Positions 32,084 to 44,389 of a stretch of 64,000 nucleotides of DNA are shown here, one piece after another. Where the stretch lies: assembly GCA_023974075.1 (NCBI GenBank), contig JAMFTG010000267.1, forward strand, positions 124,001 to 188,000, in the 5' to 3' direction. This DNA comes from Chaenocephalus aceratus (lineage: Eukaryota > Chordata > Actinopteri > Perciformes > Channichthyidae). Made by a program: the position numbers and the translations under genes. Under the pieces are notes generated by a model that saw nothing but the letters and a program-made list of their open reading frames with translations, ran no database searches and was not told where the DNA came from. How positions within the stretch are numbered: position 1 is the stretch's first letter; every line of letters begins with the position of its first letter.

Positions 32084-32491
32084 TATAAAATGAAAAATAT
32101 CGACTTAATATTTATACTGCCCCTGAGGCAAAAAATAAGTTACACTTATTCAGAAAACTTAGAGAGCTATTAACAGTGGGTTATAAAATTATATTAAGTG
32201 GTGATTTTAATACAGTAACAGAAGCGATAAGTGTAGTACAGCTGTTTTTAAACTGAGGGCGAAAGGAAAGCTGTTGAAAGAAATCTGCAGCGATGCAGGC
32301 CTAATCGATGTCTGTCGCTCACTGAATCCCGCTGGAATGGATTTCACGAGATATGAGAAAACAACTAAAACCCGTAGAGACAGGATTTATGTATCGAATC
32401 ACTTCTCTGTAACCAACTATAAAACAATCTTCAATAACTTTTCGGATCATCTTTTGGTCCAAACGTCATTATCCTCCGGAGCCAACACCCT
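32084..32491 (+). pseudogene. LINE endonuclease-domain fragment, block 3
   Basis: Copy of 16676-17090 with extra damage (a base lost near 32090, GGD changed to SGD). Carries the same LLKEICSDAGLIDV and SDHLLV pieces. Confidence 0.55.
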
Positions 32492-33287
32492 CTCACTCCA
32501 TAATCGTCCAGGAGCGACGCTTGGTCAGGGTCCCGTGGTGTGCAGTTGTGACGCTCCTGGCTCCTTCAGCGTCATAAAGGGACGCAAATAGCTTTCAACT
32601 GATTTCAATGTATTCCCATCTGCGGCAGGATTTGACGCTCATGGAAGCATCACATTTGTTTGTGTCGGCTGCCCCTTAAAGGCAATGTGAGCGTCCATTC
32701 CCATTGGATAACGGAGAATTTTACACCCGGAAGTTAGTAATCCTCTTACTGTCGATTGATTTTACAGTGATATCTGCTCTACTCATCGACTAAAAAAACA
32801 CCAGATTATCCTTGTTAATTACACAACTGATTGGTTTAAATTGTGTGCAATGCTTTTGTATTTTTCCCCTTCGATTGAATGTAATGGTGATTTTGGCGAT
32901 TAGGCCCCGTTGTGCAGGCGTATCATTCGGGAGGGGAGAACCGATCCGATGAAACCCCCTGGGGTCTAGACCTGGTGGTGGTGGTGAATGGATAGTTGGG
33001 TTCGGTCTGAAGGGGAGGGGCTTAGCTTGACCCTGGATTCAGAGGGACAGGAGGTGAAAGGGGGGGGGGGGGGATTTTGGTGCAGCTTCCCCACTTGAAA
33101 GGGACCCGAGGCATCTACTGGACTTTGATGAACAGGATTCCACTCCAATGAGACATTTTAGACTCTTTATTTATCAGTTCACTTAAGTCTCTTTGCTGAC
33201 TGGGTCATTTTATTCAGGTGAAAAACCTTTGAAACACAAGAAAGATGCTTTTTAGAACTTTGTAAAATTATCAAATAAATAAAGCAT
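32492..33287. other. Right end of block 3
   Basis: Matches 17091-17585 joined directly to 20652-20990, that is, without the THAP/SWIM element. G-run near 33060-33074. No gene. Confidence 0.55.
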
Positions 33288-34076
33288 GCGTGGTAACCGT
33301 GACTGAGGTTGCCACATGTAAAGCTAGTCACTGACAACGCCACCTCCTGCTAAGGGGCAGGAGGAACCCGTAGACCCTAAGTCGTGGATCGATTTTTAAA
33401 GCTTCCCTTAATCGGTTCAATTATGACAGAGGCATGAATTCCAAAAACATAATACAGCTTTATTTAACAAGTGTTTGGAAACCGTTTAAAATATCGATTC
33501 ATGTAACGTATAAAAATGGCAAATATAATTCAATACATATATAAGTTACCCTCCTCAGTTGGGCAGGCCCGGTCCGCTGGGTTGCAGTGCCTGCTAATCG
33601 TGAGGGACAAAAACAAGAAAAGCCACACACCAAACACAACATAAGCATGCAATATTTAAACCACAATCTCTATGAAATAATAAACAGTGAGATATTTAGC
33701 ATACAGAAAAGAAAGTGTCACACCGTGCAGTCCCTACACTGAAGGCAGGCAGCGTTTCCACCCGGGCCCAGGCCTACGCCGCAGAGGAGCGCAACCTACG
33801 ACACAAATAATAAAATGATTATACTGCCTACACTGCACATGAAAGAAAATACACAAGAAACACTATAGGACAGTGGCTGGCCTGGTCTTCCAAGAGAGTA
33901 TATTTCCAACTCAGCTTAATCCTGCCGGGGAAATGGTCGCTTAATATCCCGGGTAGCTGGGCCGGTTGTGTACATTAAGCTCCGGTCTTGTGCCTGTCGG
34001 GAGAGTTCCCTCCGTCAATGGTAAACTCTCGTCTTGCACTCGCCCTTTGTGGAGAAGACCAGTGACAGGCAGCCCG
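33288..34076. other. Sequence found only between blocks 3 and 4
   Basis: Not seen elsewhere in the window. Contains no recognised domain; together with the inverted TIR element it forms a 2.1-kb insertion between the AAGCATG of block 3 and the ATGTAAACATAGCATG start of block 4. Confidence 0.4.
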
Positions 34077-35287
34077 GGGCCCGTTCTCATTTCTCTAACT
34101 CCCCTCCTCGACTCCCCTCCTCGACTCCTATCCTCGATACTTAGTCCCGCCACAGGAGATGCGAGCGGAGGAGTCGAGGAGGGGAACCGAGGAGAGAGGA
34201 GGGGAAAGCAGCAGGCGGTTAGAGAAATGAGAACTCCTCTCCTCTGAGCGGTCATTTTAAAGAGACGTCATTAATGATGAAGGAGGCACAGCAGCCCTCT
34301 GTCTGATGGACAGATGTGTTCATGACGACTTCTATATTTACTTTGATTCATTCACAGTGCGGTATAAATGAGACAACAGGCTACAGATGCGGACACACAC
34401 ACACACACACATTTATATAAATATATATATACAATTTCAGAATCAAACAGAGCACTCTCATAATAACGTAAACACTATCGGAGACTGGAGACTGGATATT
34501 CCCCCCCCCCCTCTCTCTGGTCGCTACAATGAGGAAAATAAATTACGGGCCAAAAGTTTTATTTACAAGTATTAAAGTAAGCAGAGGACACCAAACCAAC
34601 TGAGACCTGTCTGTCCGCTGCATCTACGCACTGTACAACACACATCTACACGCTGTACCACACACACTGACTGTACCACACATACCTACACACTGTACCA
34701 CACACACACACCTACCCGCTACCACACACACACCCACCCACACGCACATACAGTTCCTAAAACAGGCTACAGCCGTTGTGTATTTTATTATGTGAAGCAC
34801 TAAATGGTTTTAGAATTTTTTTAAATATCGACTCTGTAGATATTCTACTAAACTAAAGCAATATAAAGAGAGTAGGCATGTTATACTGAGTGATATATAA
34901 TTATACACACTGCTCTGCTTTCTGCACCTCACAGCTGTTCTCACTGTAAACATCGCGTCGCGATGAAAAGCAGTTAATAAAATAATATCCAGGGGATGCA
35001 TGCAGAGCTGTCATTGGCTGAGATAAGTCCGGCCGTGCGTCACATCTCTGTTCCCGGAAATGCATCCACGAAGGAGCCGTGGAAGACCGTGGAGGACCCA
35101 TCAGTGTATCCTCGGTTATAGCTCCTCCAGAGAGCCTCCTCGACGCTCGATCCTCGGTCCTCGAAGTGCATTTAGAGAAATGAGATGTCCTTCAACATGG
35201 CGCGCTGAAATTCATTTCCGGGTCACTACCAGAGGACAGAGGGGTCGAGGAGTCGAGGAGGGGGATTGATGACATGAGAAAGGGCCC
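34077..35287. mobile_element. Inverted relative of the 1.2-kb TIR element
   Basis: 1211 bp, interior matching the reverse complement of 21870-23010 (including a degenerate CA-rich version of the minisatellite at 34620-34750). The ends differ: GGGCCCGTTCTCAT on the left and ATGAGAAAGGGCCC on the right, so it belongs to a related subfamily. No clear TSD. Confidence 0.65.
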
Positions 35288-35394
35288 AAGAGAGACTTTT
35301 TTTGAACTGACGGCAAACTTTGTATGGCTTCCTGTTTACCTGGTCACCGGTCATGTGACCGCATCAGGTGACAATGACGTCAGATTCCCACACA

Positions 35395-37067
35395 TGTAAA
35401 CATAGCATGTAACCAATACATTCGTTTGGCAACTGCTGCCTTAGTTTTGAATATGTCACACACTGGTTCAGCAGACTAAGCACAGAAATCTTCATTTTAA
35501 ACATAAAAAACGTTTATTTTAAACTCTCAGCAGATTAATTAACTGGATTTCACTATCAATGCTTCTAACAAAATCAAATGAATTATTTTTAATAAGAAAG
35601 ATTATTTTCTAACAAAACACGTGACACACACGCAAACAATCTCACAGAACATAAACATTAGCGGCTCAGCGGAGCTCTCACGCAGCATTATTGCTCTGAT
35701 CTTACCGGCTGCCGGTCCTGACTTTGTAGAAATGCCTCCCGTCTCCACGCTGCAGTCTACCAGGCTACGCACACAGCAACTATTTAAACCCTTCTCCAGG
35801 ATGCAGCACTGGGCTCTGTGATTAGGGTGATTGCACCCAGCGTGCCAGAGGAGGCAGGACCGCGATCATTCACACCGGTTGTCTATCCCTATTAATTGCT
35901 GATTTGTATTGAAATGAAACAAATGTGTAGCTCTAATGATTTCAGTTCTGATTAAATTAGCCTATTTTGTTATTGGTATGTGTCCATATCTATTATTGTT
36001 CGACTACTTGTCATCTGTTTTTTATTTTATATGTATTAAAGCCTGAGGCTCTGTTTGACTTTACACTTATTGAGAGGAGAGAGTAGTAACATGGAATAGT
36101 AAATGAACGAGGAAGGAAAGACGGTCTTCCTGGTTGAACTCGCGCTGAGCTTCATTTGTCTCAGATCACTTCCGCATGTTCCCCATCAGCTTCGTAGCAC
36201 CTTGGACACAAGAAGAACATCCTGTTTTGTTTTTGAAAGACAAACCTTTATTAATGATCCAAACATTTAATTTTGATCACACATCCCATCAGTGAAGTCT
36301 GTTCAATGATTTCATGACCAGTCTCACTTTCTCCGCACCATGAATGTGTTTCATCTCAGCTGTTTCAACCAGAATCAGACAAGATGTCCTTATTGATTAT
36401 TATCATGATGAGTTCTATAAAACATCAGAGTCCCCACTTTCTATTTGGATAACAACAACAACAACAAGTCTGCAAAACAATAACATGTTATTTCCCGAGC
36501 AAAGACTAAGCTATTTACAGCTGAATAATAAATGTACTTATTGATTATGATCATGACAGGAAGTAATATCATTGTAATTAAACATGTTATGATGAAAATA
36601 AGTGTTATAACCATCTGGGATCTCATGTTTAGTTAATTTGGGCAACAATAACATTTTAATATGTCAAAAATAATACATGTGATTATAAATGTCTCTGTTG
36701 CTTTAGAACCAGAATAAAATGTGTAGAACAAAATAAGCTCTGCTGCTTCCTCTCTGAAGACTCGTGCACTACGAGAGAAACAACAACATGAATCAAAAGA
36801 AATATCCAACACAGATTTAGAGCAAAGTTTACACATCAGTTCAGGTGAACAAGGATCCTCCTGAGCAGTGACAGCCTCCGTGGCTACACAGACACAGGAA
36901 GGAGCCGGAAGAAAGTCCAACATCTACAGAACAACTCGTGAGGAGATGTTGAAGCCCCGCCCATCATGTTTGATTGACAGCTGATCTCTGCAGTGAAGAC
37001 ATGGACAATCAGCTCTGAAGGACACGGTGAGTTTAAGAAGTAGAAGAGTTCCTCCAAGGACTCCAGG
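35395..37067. other. Block 4 sequence downstream of TRIM copy 4
   Basis: Matches about 893-2551 of block 1. Carries many 1-base indels relative to the other blocks. Confidence 0.55.
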
Positions 37068-38755
37068 CTATTTGAGTTTACAGAACTCAGCAGTGTCTCC
37101 ATTATAACCACAAAGCCAAACTCCAGCATGCAGCGGCTGAGTGAACGTGGTCTGCACTCTGTGGAGGAGAGTCATGGTTTCAGAGACGACGCTTGTAGAA
37201 GGACAGAACACCCGCTCTGTGATCCAGGTACACTCCTACTCTGGAGGACGGAGGACCTGAGACGGGAGTGTTGATTCTGTTGTAACGAAATCTATAACTG
37301 TTTTTGGAAACAATCTAAGGACCAAGATTTATCATTGGTTCCAAATAAACTTTCCCCCCTGCTCTGCTGGTACTCTTGTATGCGACTGCTACAAAAACTC
37401 CAAACCTCTCCGCTCCACCTCCCAGTAACAACGTCCAGTCAGACCCTCTCTGCTCAGGGACCTGAGGACACTCAGTGAATCTGTCTGGGTGACTGGAATA
37501 AGACTGATCTTGTTCCATGAGTGTTGCTTTTTCTGCCCCCCTCAGATAATACCAGCCGTGTCCCTGCTGTGTTTGGATCCAGAGTGACTTCCTGTGAGTA
37601 TCTGAAGAACCCAGCTCTGGAGGCGGGCTCTGCTGCTGCTGACGGTAAAACATCCACTTCAGTCGGTGAGACGTTCGTCCATTCCTCTCTCAGGACGTCC
37701 TGTAGTTGTCTCTGAGTGCTGACAGGGCCGCCGTCATGTCCTCAAAGTAGCTCAGAGGACGGATGTTGGTGCTGGAGGAGTGTGTAGCTCCACTGAGGGG
37801 GGCTGGCAGTGAGGAGGGGTAGGGGTAGCTGAGCAGGAACTGGTTGTGGTCCTCTGTGTGAGACAGCAGCTCCAGCTCAGCGTCTCTCCTCTTCAGCTCA
37901 GAGATCTCCTGCTCCAGCTTCTCCTGAGCTCTCTGACTCCACTCACTTCTCTCTCCTGCTGAGATCTGACCTGCTGCTTCACGTCAGAGCTTCTCTTCTG
38001 CATGAGACGGATCAGCTCAGTGAACGTCTTCTCGCTGTCCTCCACTGCTTTGTCAGCAGAGCCGTTGACGGCCTGCACCTCCTGCTCAAGCCGCTTCACC
38101 TCCTTCTCTCCGTCCTGATCCTCTGCTGGATGTTGAGTCGACTCCCCTCCAGCTCTCTCTGCCTCTCAGTCCTCTCTGCTGCTGCTGACACCGTGTCGTG
38201 GCCTTTGTGTTCGTCCACAGAGCAGAGATAACAGATACTCTGCTGATCAGTGCGGCAGAACAGCTTCATAACCTCGTCGTGACGAGAGCACATGTTCTCC
38301 TGGAGCTTCTTGGAGGGCTCCACCAGCTTGTGCTTTTTAAAGACAGGCAATTCATAATGAGGCTGGAGGTGTTGGTCGCAAGTAAGAGGCCACACACTGC
38401 AGACAGGACTTACAGGCTCTCAGCTTCCTCCCAGTGCAGAAATCACAGGCCACGTCTCCAGCTCCAGCATAGCAGAGGTCAGCAGGAGCAGCTTGGAGTC
38501 CAGTCTTCTTCAGCTCCTCCACTAAAGCTGCTAGCATGGTGGTTCTTCAGCAGGACAGGCCTCGGTGTGAAGCTCTGCCTGCACTGAGGGCAGCTGTGGA
38601 GCTTCTTCTCATCCTCTCCGTCCCAGAAGCCTGCAATACACTTCATGCAGTAGCTTGTGTCCACAGATAGTCGTCACCGGATCCTTCAGTAGATCCAGAC
38701 AGATGGGACAAGATATTAAGGTTTCCCGGTCCAGCTGAACTCCTTTCTGCGCCAT
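37068..38755 (-). pseudogene. finTRIM / TRIM16-like copy 4, multiply frameshifted
   Basis: Full-length counterpart of the other TRIM genes, from the ATG at 38753-38755 to the stop codon at 37068-37070. The reading frame is broken by about twelve single-base indels, seen by comparison with copies 1-3: for example an extra base near 38655, 38541 and 38381, a missing base near 38117 and 37926, and further ones near 37707, 37529, 37458, 37405, 37357, 37307 and 37192. One in-frame 6-bp gain lies near 37815. Substitutions are few. Either a very young pseudogene or an intact gene with uncorrected long-read consensus errors; flanking non-coding DNA shows the same kind of indels, which favours the latter. 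C-terminal variants match copy 1, coiled-coil variants match copy 3. Confidence 0.8.
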
Positions 38756-38785
38756 TTCACCTCTCAGTAGCAGCGAGTGTGTGAG

Positions 38786-38795
38786 TTTCACTTCC
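38786..38795 (-). promoter_or_regulatory. Ets/IRF composite-like element upstream of TRIM copy 4
   Basis: GGAAGTGAAA retained at the same spacing as in the intact copies. Confidence 0.4.
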
Positions 38796-39240
38796 TGAGA
38801 GCTGAAACTAGTCTGACAGGTTATCTGAACAGCATGTGTGTGGGCGGTGGAATGTGGCCTATCAGCTCTTGTGCTTTACCCACATGTTGGTTTAAACCCC
38901 TCCTCCTCAGTGTGGCTCTGAAGGGGAGGAGCCAGGAAGTACAGAGTGGAGCTGCTGGCTGTGTCTGAGAGCAGGAGGAAGAGGGGGGGCTCATCAGACT
39001 GACTCATTCCAGGAGGAGCAGCTCAGACTCTGACCCGTGTTTATTTACACAGAGCCTCGGTTACAACCTGCTCTTCATTTGAAAAGAGCTTTTAGTTGTA
39101 AAATAAGTTGGTAAACTTACAAAATCTGAAGGGGGTTAAATACTTGTTTCCTCCACTGTAAATGTATCGCCTCAATGTCCTGAAATAGCTGATTGATTTA
39201 ATAGTTGAAGTCGTTTTTTACTGTGTGTAGTAGTAGTTTT

Positions 39241-39242
<2 letters not shown>

Positions 39243-39292
<50 letters not shown>

Positions 39293-39296
39293 TGTG
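39243..39296. repeat. Expanded (GT)n, G-run lost
   Basis: Longest GT tract of the four blocks; sequence equivalent to about 4748-5028 of block 1 is missing to its right. Confidence 0.9.
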
Positions 39297-39371
39297 GACC
39301 CCATCACAGAGACACCCCTACCCAACGTGATCCAGGACACTGAACCTCCTTCCCTAGCTACAAACTGCTGA
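39297..39371 (+). pseudogene. Orphan terminal exon remnant, block 4
   Basis: Only the last part of the exon (from GACCCCATCACAGAG to the TGA at 39369-39371) remains after the deletion next to the GT tract. Confidence 0.5.
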
Positions 39372-40350
39372 ACTTAGCGGAGAGATGCAGAAAAGTGAAA
39401 TGATTTGAATCAAAATAGTTACAGCTCAAATGCACTGACTTTGTTGAAAGCCTGAAAGTGAAATGTTAAGCTGGAAGAGTAGGACAATAGTGATGAAGCT
39501 TAATATTTCAAAGAAAAGTTGAAAGGTATAAACAACTACAGTAAATGTGTATTAAAGCAAACCCTCCTGTGATACATGCGTAAACATGTTTTAGTGGGGG
39601 AGGGGGTCAGACTGAGTGAGGATGAACACTGGGGCTTTGTTTCAGGAGGAAGACTCAGCTGTTCGAATAGTCCATAAATCAGCTCCTATCGTCTATCCTT
39701 ATCGTCTATTCCTTGACCTCTGTGTGAAACGTCACGGGGTTAAGGGAAAGTGGATAGGACATTTCAAAAGGACTTAGGAGAAAGAGACTGAGGTGCTTTG
39801 AAAATCCGACTGCACTTTCAATATCCGACGTGTTTATGATGCGCCAGCGGACGTCATTTGTGCGTCTGCTGCTGTGGGGAAAACTATGGAAACCACAGTT
39901 TTTCTATACAGCGGAGTCCACCCCCACTCAAAATACTTCCCCCCCTCTGCATGCCTAAAACAGCTGAATGCGGCGATTACCATGTTGTTCAGCAAAACGC
40001 CTCACACACGTATTAAGATCCAAAGCTTTAGTGCGTTTTGATTCAATGCTGAGTACAGCCAAACTTGACAGTCTCTTCTCTGTCATTGTAGACCGCACCT
40101 CATTCCTTCCGTCTACTTGAGTCCGAATGCTTCTCGTTTGCGCCGTCCCCCGTTCACATGAAATTGCCTCCAATCATATTTCCAAGCTCGCGCCAGGGAG
40201 GGGTTACAAGACTCGAGTCTTGTGCTGCATTCACTTGCACTCGGACATTAGAGATTTTCTCTCATAAATGTCCGATGAGCCACAACTTTTCTTTCAAAAC
40301 AAAGATGCCAACTGGGGTGGCAAGGCTATTTTTTAGGGTGGCAGTTGCCA
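39372..40350. other. Right end of block 4 with internal deletions
   Basis: Follows the block 1 order to about 40115, then jumps to sequence like 15857-16063, then to sequence like 16507-16540. The duplicated array ends here. Confidence 0.55.
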
Positions 40351-42277
40351 CCCTGTGTACAAATGTCTATTTTTATTTCCTGGAGCCCGATCATACATTT
40401 TCAGACTATTCGTTTTGTCCAACCAATGGCGAAAACTTGAAAATACAAAATACAATTTAGTAATCAAAATATCGGAGCAAAACATTTCAATCAGGAGAGA
40501 CTTCATTTTGTTTAAAGAAACATTTATTGACATGTCATATGATAAATGTTAAGTCTTTGGCGAGACCCGATCCTGAAATCGTATATCTAAAGGGGAAATG
40601 CAGCCGTGAGCAGAGGGAACCCCCCGGGGTCTAGACACTGGTGATGATGCTGAAGATCTGGATTTGATGAGGAGATGGGATGAAGAGGAGGTGTGATGAG
40701 GTCTTTGGTCTCCTGGCACTGGATGTGATGAAAGGAGGTGGATGGGGAGGAGGCGGGCGGCGGCATGGAAACCTGAAATCACAGCTGACTGCAGGAGAGA
40801 GGAGAACCATTTTAAAGTGTGGCTGCAGCACGGTGATTGGCTGCGGAGTGAATGCATACCCAGTCTTCCTGAAAGAACTTGCGCTGAGCTTCATAAAGTC
40901 ATCTTAGCTTGATTAACAACTTTAACTGCTTTCAACATTCTTGTTGATTCATGTTTTTACCACAACTAATTAAATAATACATTACTTATCTCAGCACTAG
41001 CCCTGTCATGCTATGTTTAAAGGTATATTTGTAGCTTGGAGGCTCACATTTCTCGACCTAATGATCCTGAAGCAGCTGGGAGTAACAGATCCCCTCCATC
41101 GTGCTACACATGAAACCACACCAGCATGTGAAACAATCTACTTGCATTTACAGACCTAATTCACCTTTAATTATATCTTAGCACAAACATAATTAGACTA
41201 AAGAATTAGTCAAGACACAAACAGAGAAACGCTGAAAATGCTGAGAGTTTTGCTTCAGGCTGTTAAATGTACCAGATGGCCGGGGTTTTACTGACTGTTC
41301 ACCGAGTGCCAGACAAGGAAATTGCACCAAAGCTCATTTAAATTGCAAATACGCCAGTGTGAAGTCGACACTTGCTGACACTCGTCATATTGTTTTATTC
41401 TGTAATGAGGAGGACGAAAAGAGAGTAATTTTTGTACTAATTTTTCACATTTCTGTTCAACACATATGTGAAAAATACAAATGATACAAGTTCAGATATT
41501 TTCCTCATTAGGTTGAGTCTAAAGTGAATAGCAAAGGTCAGCATTTTTTTTAATATGGTATACTCCATTTCTTCTAGGGGTAAAGAAACGGTGGACAATG
41601 TCTCCCTCGTGTGTTTTAAGGAAGGAACAGCAGTTAAAGACCACATCGTTCACATATTTTGCATTCATGATACAACCATAGATGTATATATATATGGATA
41701 AAACCCGTAAAAAGGGCCTGCAAGCATACACGTGAACACACACACACACGTATTTCATTCATGGATTAAAAACATTTGGAGGATCTCCAGACTTCAGCCT
41801 CGAGGCCAAACTTTGAGCACGCAGCATCTTTCCGAGGGATTTGGGGCAAACTGTATCAGGTTGATGTAATTCCATTAACTCCGTCACTGTGTCCGCGAGG
41901 CAACAAACAGCTAATGTTTCTCTAAACGCCAATTTCCTGAGACATGTTTGCATGCTGCCAAGTCCTTCGCGCTGTCCAACTAGAAATCAATTACAGAGTT
42001 GGACGTCATAGTACACATATGAGACAATACATCATCATTTTGGACCGGAAAATCCTTTCTCAAGAGGAAAGTCATTTTGTAAAATATCCTCGAGTAGCGA
42101 GCGGTCATTTAAAGGGGCTATTCTTCTTTTTGGAGTTTCCCTCTCCTGTAGTGTATTATATAAGTTTGTGTGCACTGCATGTAAATGGTCTGCAAAGGCT
42201 CACATCCCAGAGTTCCCTCCAGAGGGAGTTTCTCCCTGGACCAATAGACCACACTTTATTTCTGATGGATATTAAAC
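40351..42277. other. Intergenic, no gene seen
   Basis: Ordinary AT-rich DNA between the TRIM array and hmbox1. ORFs are short and without domains. Confidence 0.5.
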
Positions 42278-42641
42278 TTAAAGGGGACCTATCATGCAAA
42301 TGCACTTTTGTACATCTTGTATACATGAATATGTGTCCCGGTGTGTCAGGGAACTCACCAAGTGTCAGAAAACACAACCCTCTCTCTTTTCCTCCATACC
42401 CAAATCTCTGAAAACGGGGCTGCAACGGATCTGATACAGATTTGAAATATCTCTGACGTCAGAAACAAGGAGCTCCGCCTACTGTATATGGGCAACTTTC
42501 CGTCTATCAGCGGAATGGGGGTTGCCGTGGCATGGTAACATGACGCTCGTGCCTCGCCCCCCTTAAACTTCACAGACATGTTTTATATAGGTATGGCCCG
42601 ACAATATATTATTCAAATATAGCATGATAGGTCCACTTTAA
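42278..42641. mobile_element. Short TTAA-flanked TIR element
   Basis: Inverted ends TTAAAGGGGACCTATCATG and CATGATAGGTCCACTTTAA, a common type of miniature element in fish. TTAA may be the TSD. Confidence 0.65.
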
Positions 42642-43514
42642 ATTTGCAATAAAAATAACATACTATTGAAACATTGAAGTATCAACTGGTACTTAATTAT
42701 TAATCCATGCCTTTTAATTGTATCCTTTCCCATTATGCATCTTGTTTTTATTGGATTTATATACTTTTTTTAATCTAACTGTTGAAAAAATAATAATTAT
42801 GAATTAAATCCACCTTGTTTAGTTTCTAGAGATGTACATTTTGTATAAATGTTTCTAGAGATCAATTAAGCAGAAAAAAAAGTTTCAGGGGTGAACATTT
42901 TCTGTGTTTTCATCTCCAATAACATTTCACATTATAGGGAATAGTAAAGTGTGGTCCCTTGCAACACGTGTAAAGAAGTTCAACTCTCATATTGTAGTAA
43001 TATTATTAGAGGACAGGAGGCTTTGAAGGCATATCTTTTGACTTACCTTAAAGTTGCAGCTCTGCTCTCACCGTTGTTCACTTCTTCCAGATGTGATCAC
43101 AGCGCTGACATCAGACCTGAACGCATTAGGAAATACTGAAGCATGCACTAAAGAATGACTTTCAAAAGTATTTTGTATAGCCTTAATAATCATTATATAT
43201 TCAGTGTTGACAAGGTGAGATGTTAACTCGATTTAAAGTGACTCAAGTTTTTCAGGAATAATCTCAAATCTGGCTTCAACATCTTGACACCAGCTGAGAG
43301 TTATGACAGGAAGGGCCTAGGTAAAGTCAATAAGTGAGATGGGGAGGGGGCTGATATTCTACAAATAATTAAAATTCAGTTTCTAACAACAACAAATAGA
43401 ACAAACACAAGAAACTCAAAATGGACAAGAAACAATTAAACATTTGCAGGTAGAAAAACGTGATAATTGTGGTGATGAGCCTATTAAATAACAATAAAGC
43501 AATGTAACATTAAA

Positions 43515-43690
43515 CTAGATGCTTTTATCAACGCGACTTACGTACTCGATACTTGTGGGCAATCCTCACAGGAGCAATTTGGGGTGAAGTGTCTTAGGGA
43601 CACAACGACATGCTGACTGCAGTGGGGTTTGAACCTGACCCGCTGATCCGAACATCAACGCACAACCGACTGCGCCACACGCCTCCTCCT
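43515..43690. repeat. SINE-like dispersed fish repeat
   Basis: Contains TTTTATCAACGCGACTTACG, GTGTCTTAGGGACACAACGA and a GCGCCACACGCC end, the arrangement of a repeat widespread in fish genomes. Family name not certain. Confidence 0.4.
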
Positions 43691-43706
43691 ATGTAAATGA
43701 GTGTCT

Positions 43707-44069
43707 TTAAAGGTGGGGGTAGGTACGTTTGAGAAACCGGCTCAAGATCGCTAGAATTTGAAAATACACAACCGGAGAAAATCTGCCACTTCCTTACAGA
43801 GCCCCTCCTCCAACACACACGAACGCGCACATGACCAATGAGGGCACGAGATAAGTTTGTGCCCCGATGGAAGGCTGACAGGCAGGGAGGCCATCCAATT
43901 GGTTGTACTTTTTACAGTATTCACGGCTTCCACAGATGACTTTTTTTTATGGATTTTTTGTCAAAGCACTTCAGATATTCATTGCTATCGGGACGTTAAG
44001 AGCATTCCATGGAATATAACAAAAGTGTATCTCGAGCCGGTTTCTGAAACTTACCTACCCCAACTTTAA
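43707..44069. mobile_element. TTAA-flanked TIR element (AGGTGGGGTAGG family), copy 1
   Basis: Inverted ends AGGTGGGGGTAGGTA and TACCTACCCCAACT between TTAA motifs. Relatives at about 46860-47099 and 57694-58082. Confidence 0.65.
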
Positions 44070-44389
44070 TCTTCACAGAACTCCTGATTTTCTCTCGCAA
44101 AATTGTGAATTGTCAAACACAACTTTGTGACTTTATTCTTTAGAGAATTGCTGAATTTTGCAAATCTATAATTGTACAATAATAACAAAGAAAATGGTAG
44201 TTTTATCTTGTGAATTTGAGATTTGTTTCAAGTCTATTTACCGCTTTAATCTCCGACACTATCCAGGTGTGTTTCCCTAAGGAATCACCGGCTGCTTCAT
44301 TGATATATATATTTTTTTTTAACGAATGAGATAAACCATCCCAAAGTGCTGCCATCCAAAACCTGAAACCACTGAGAAAAAAAAGTCAA

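Noticed and set aside
43857..44069. 70-codon ORF running to the end of a TIR element
   Set aside because: Lies entirely in a miniature transposon; no homologous protein recognised.
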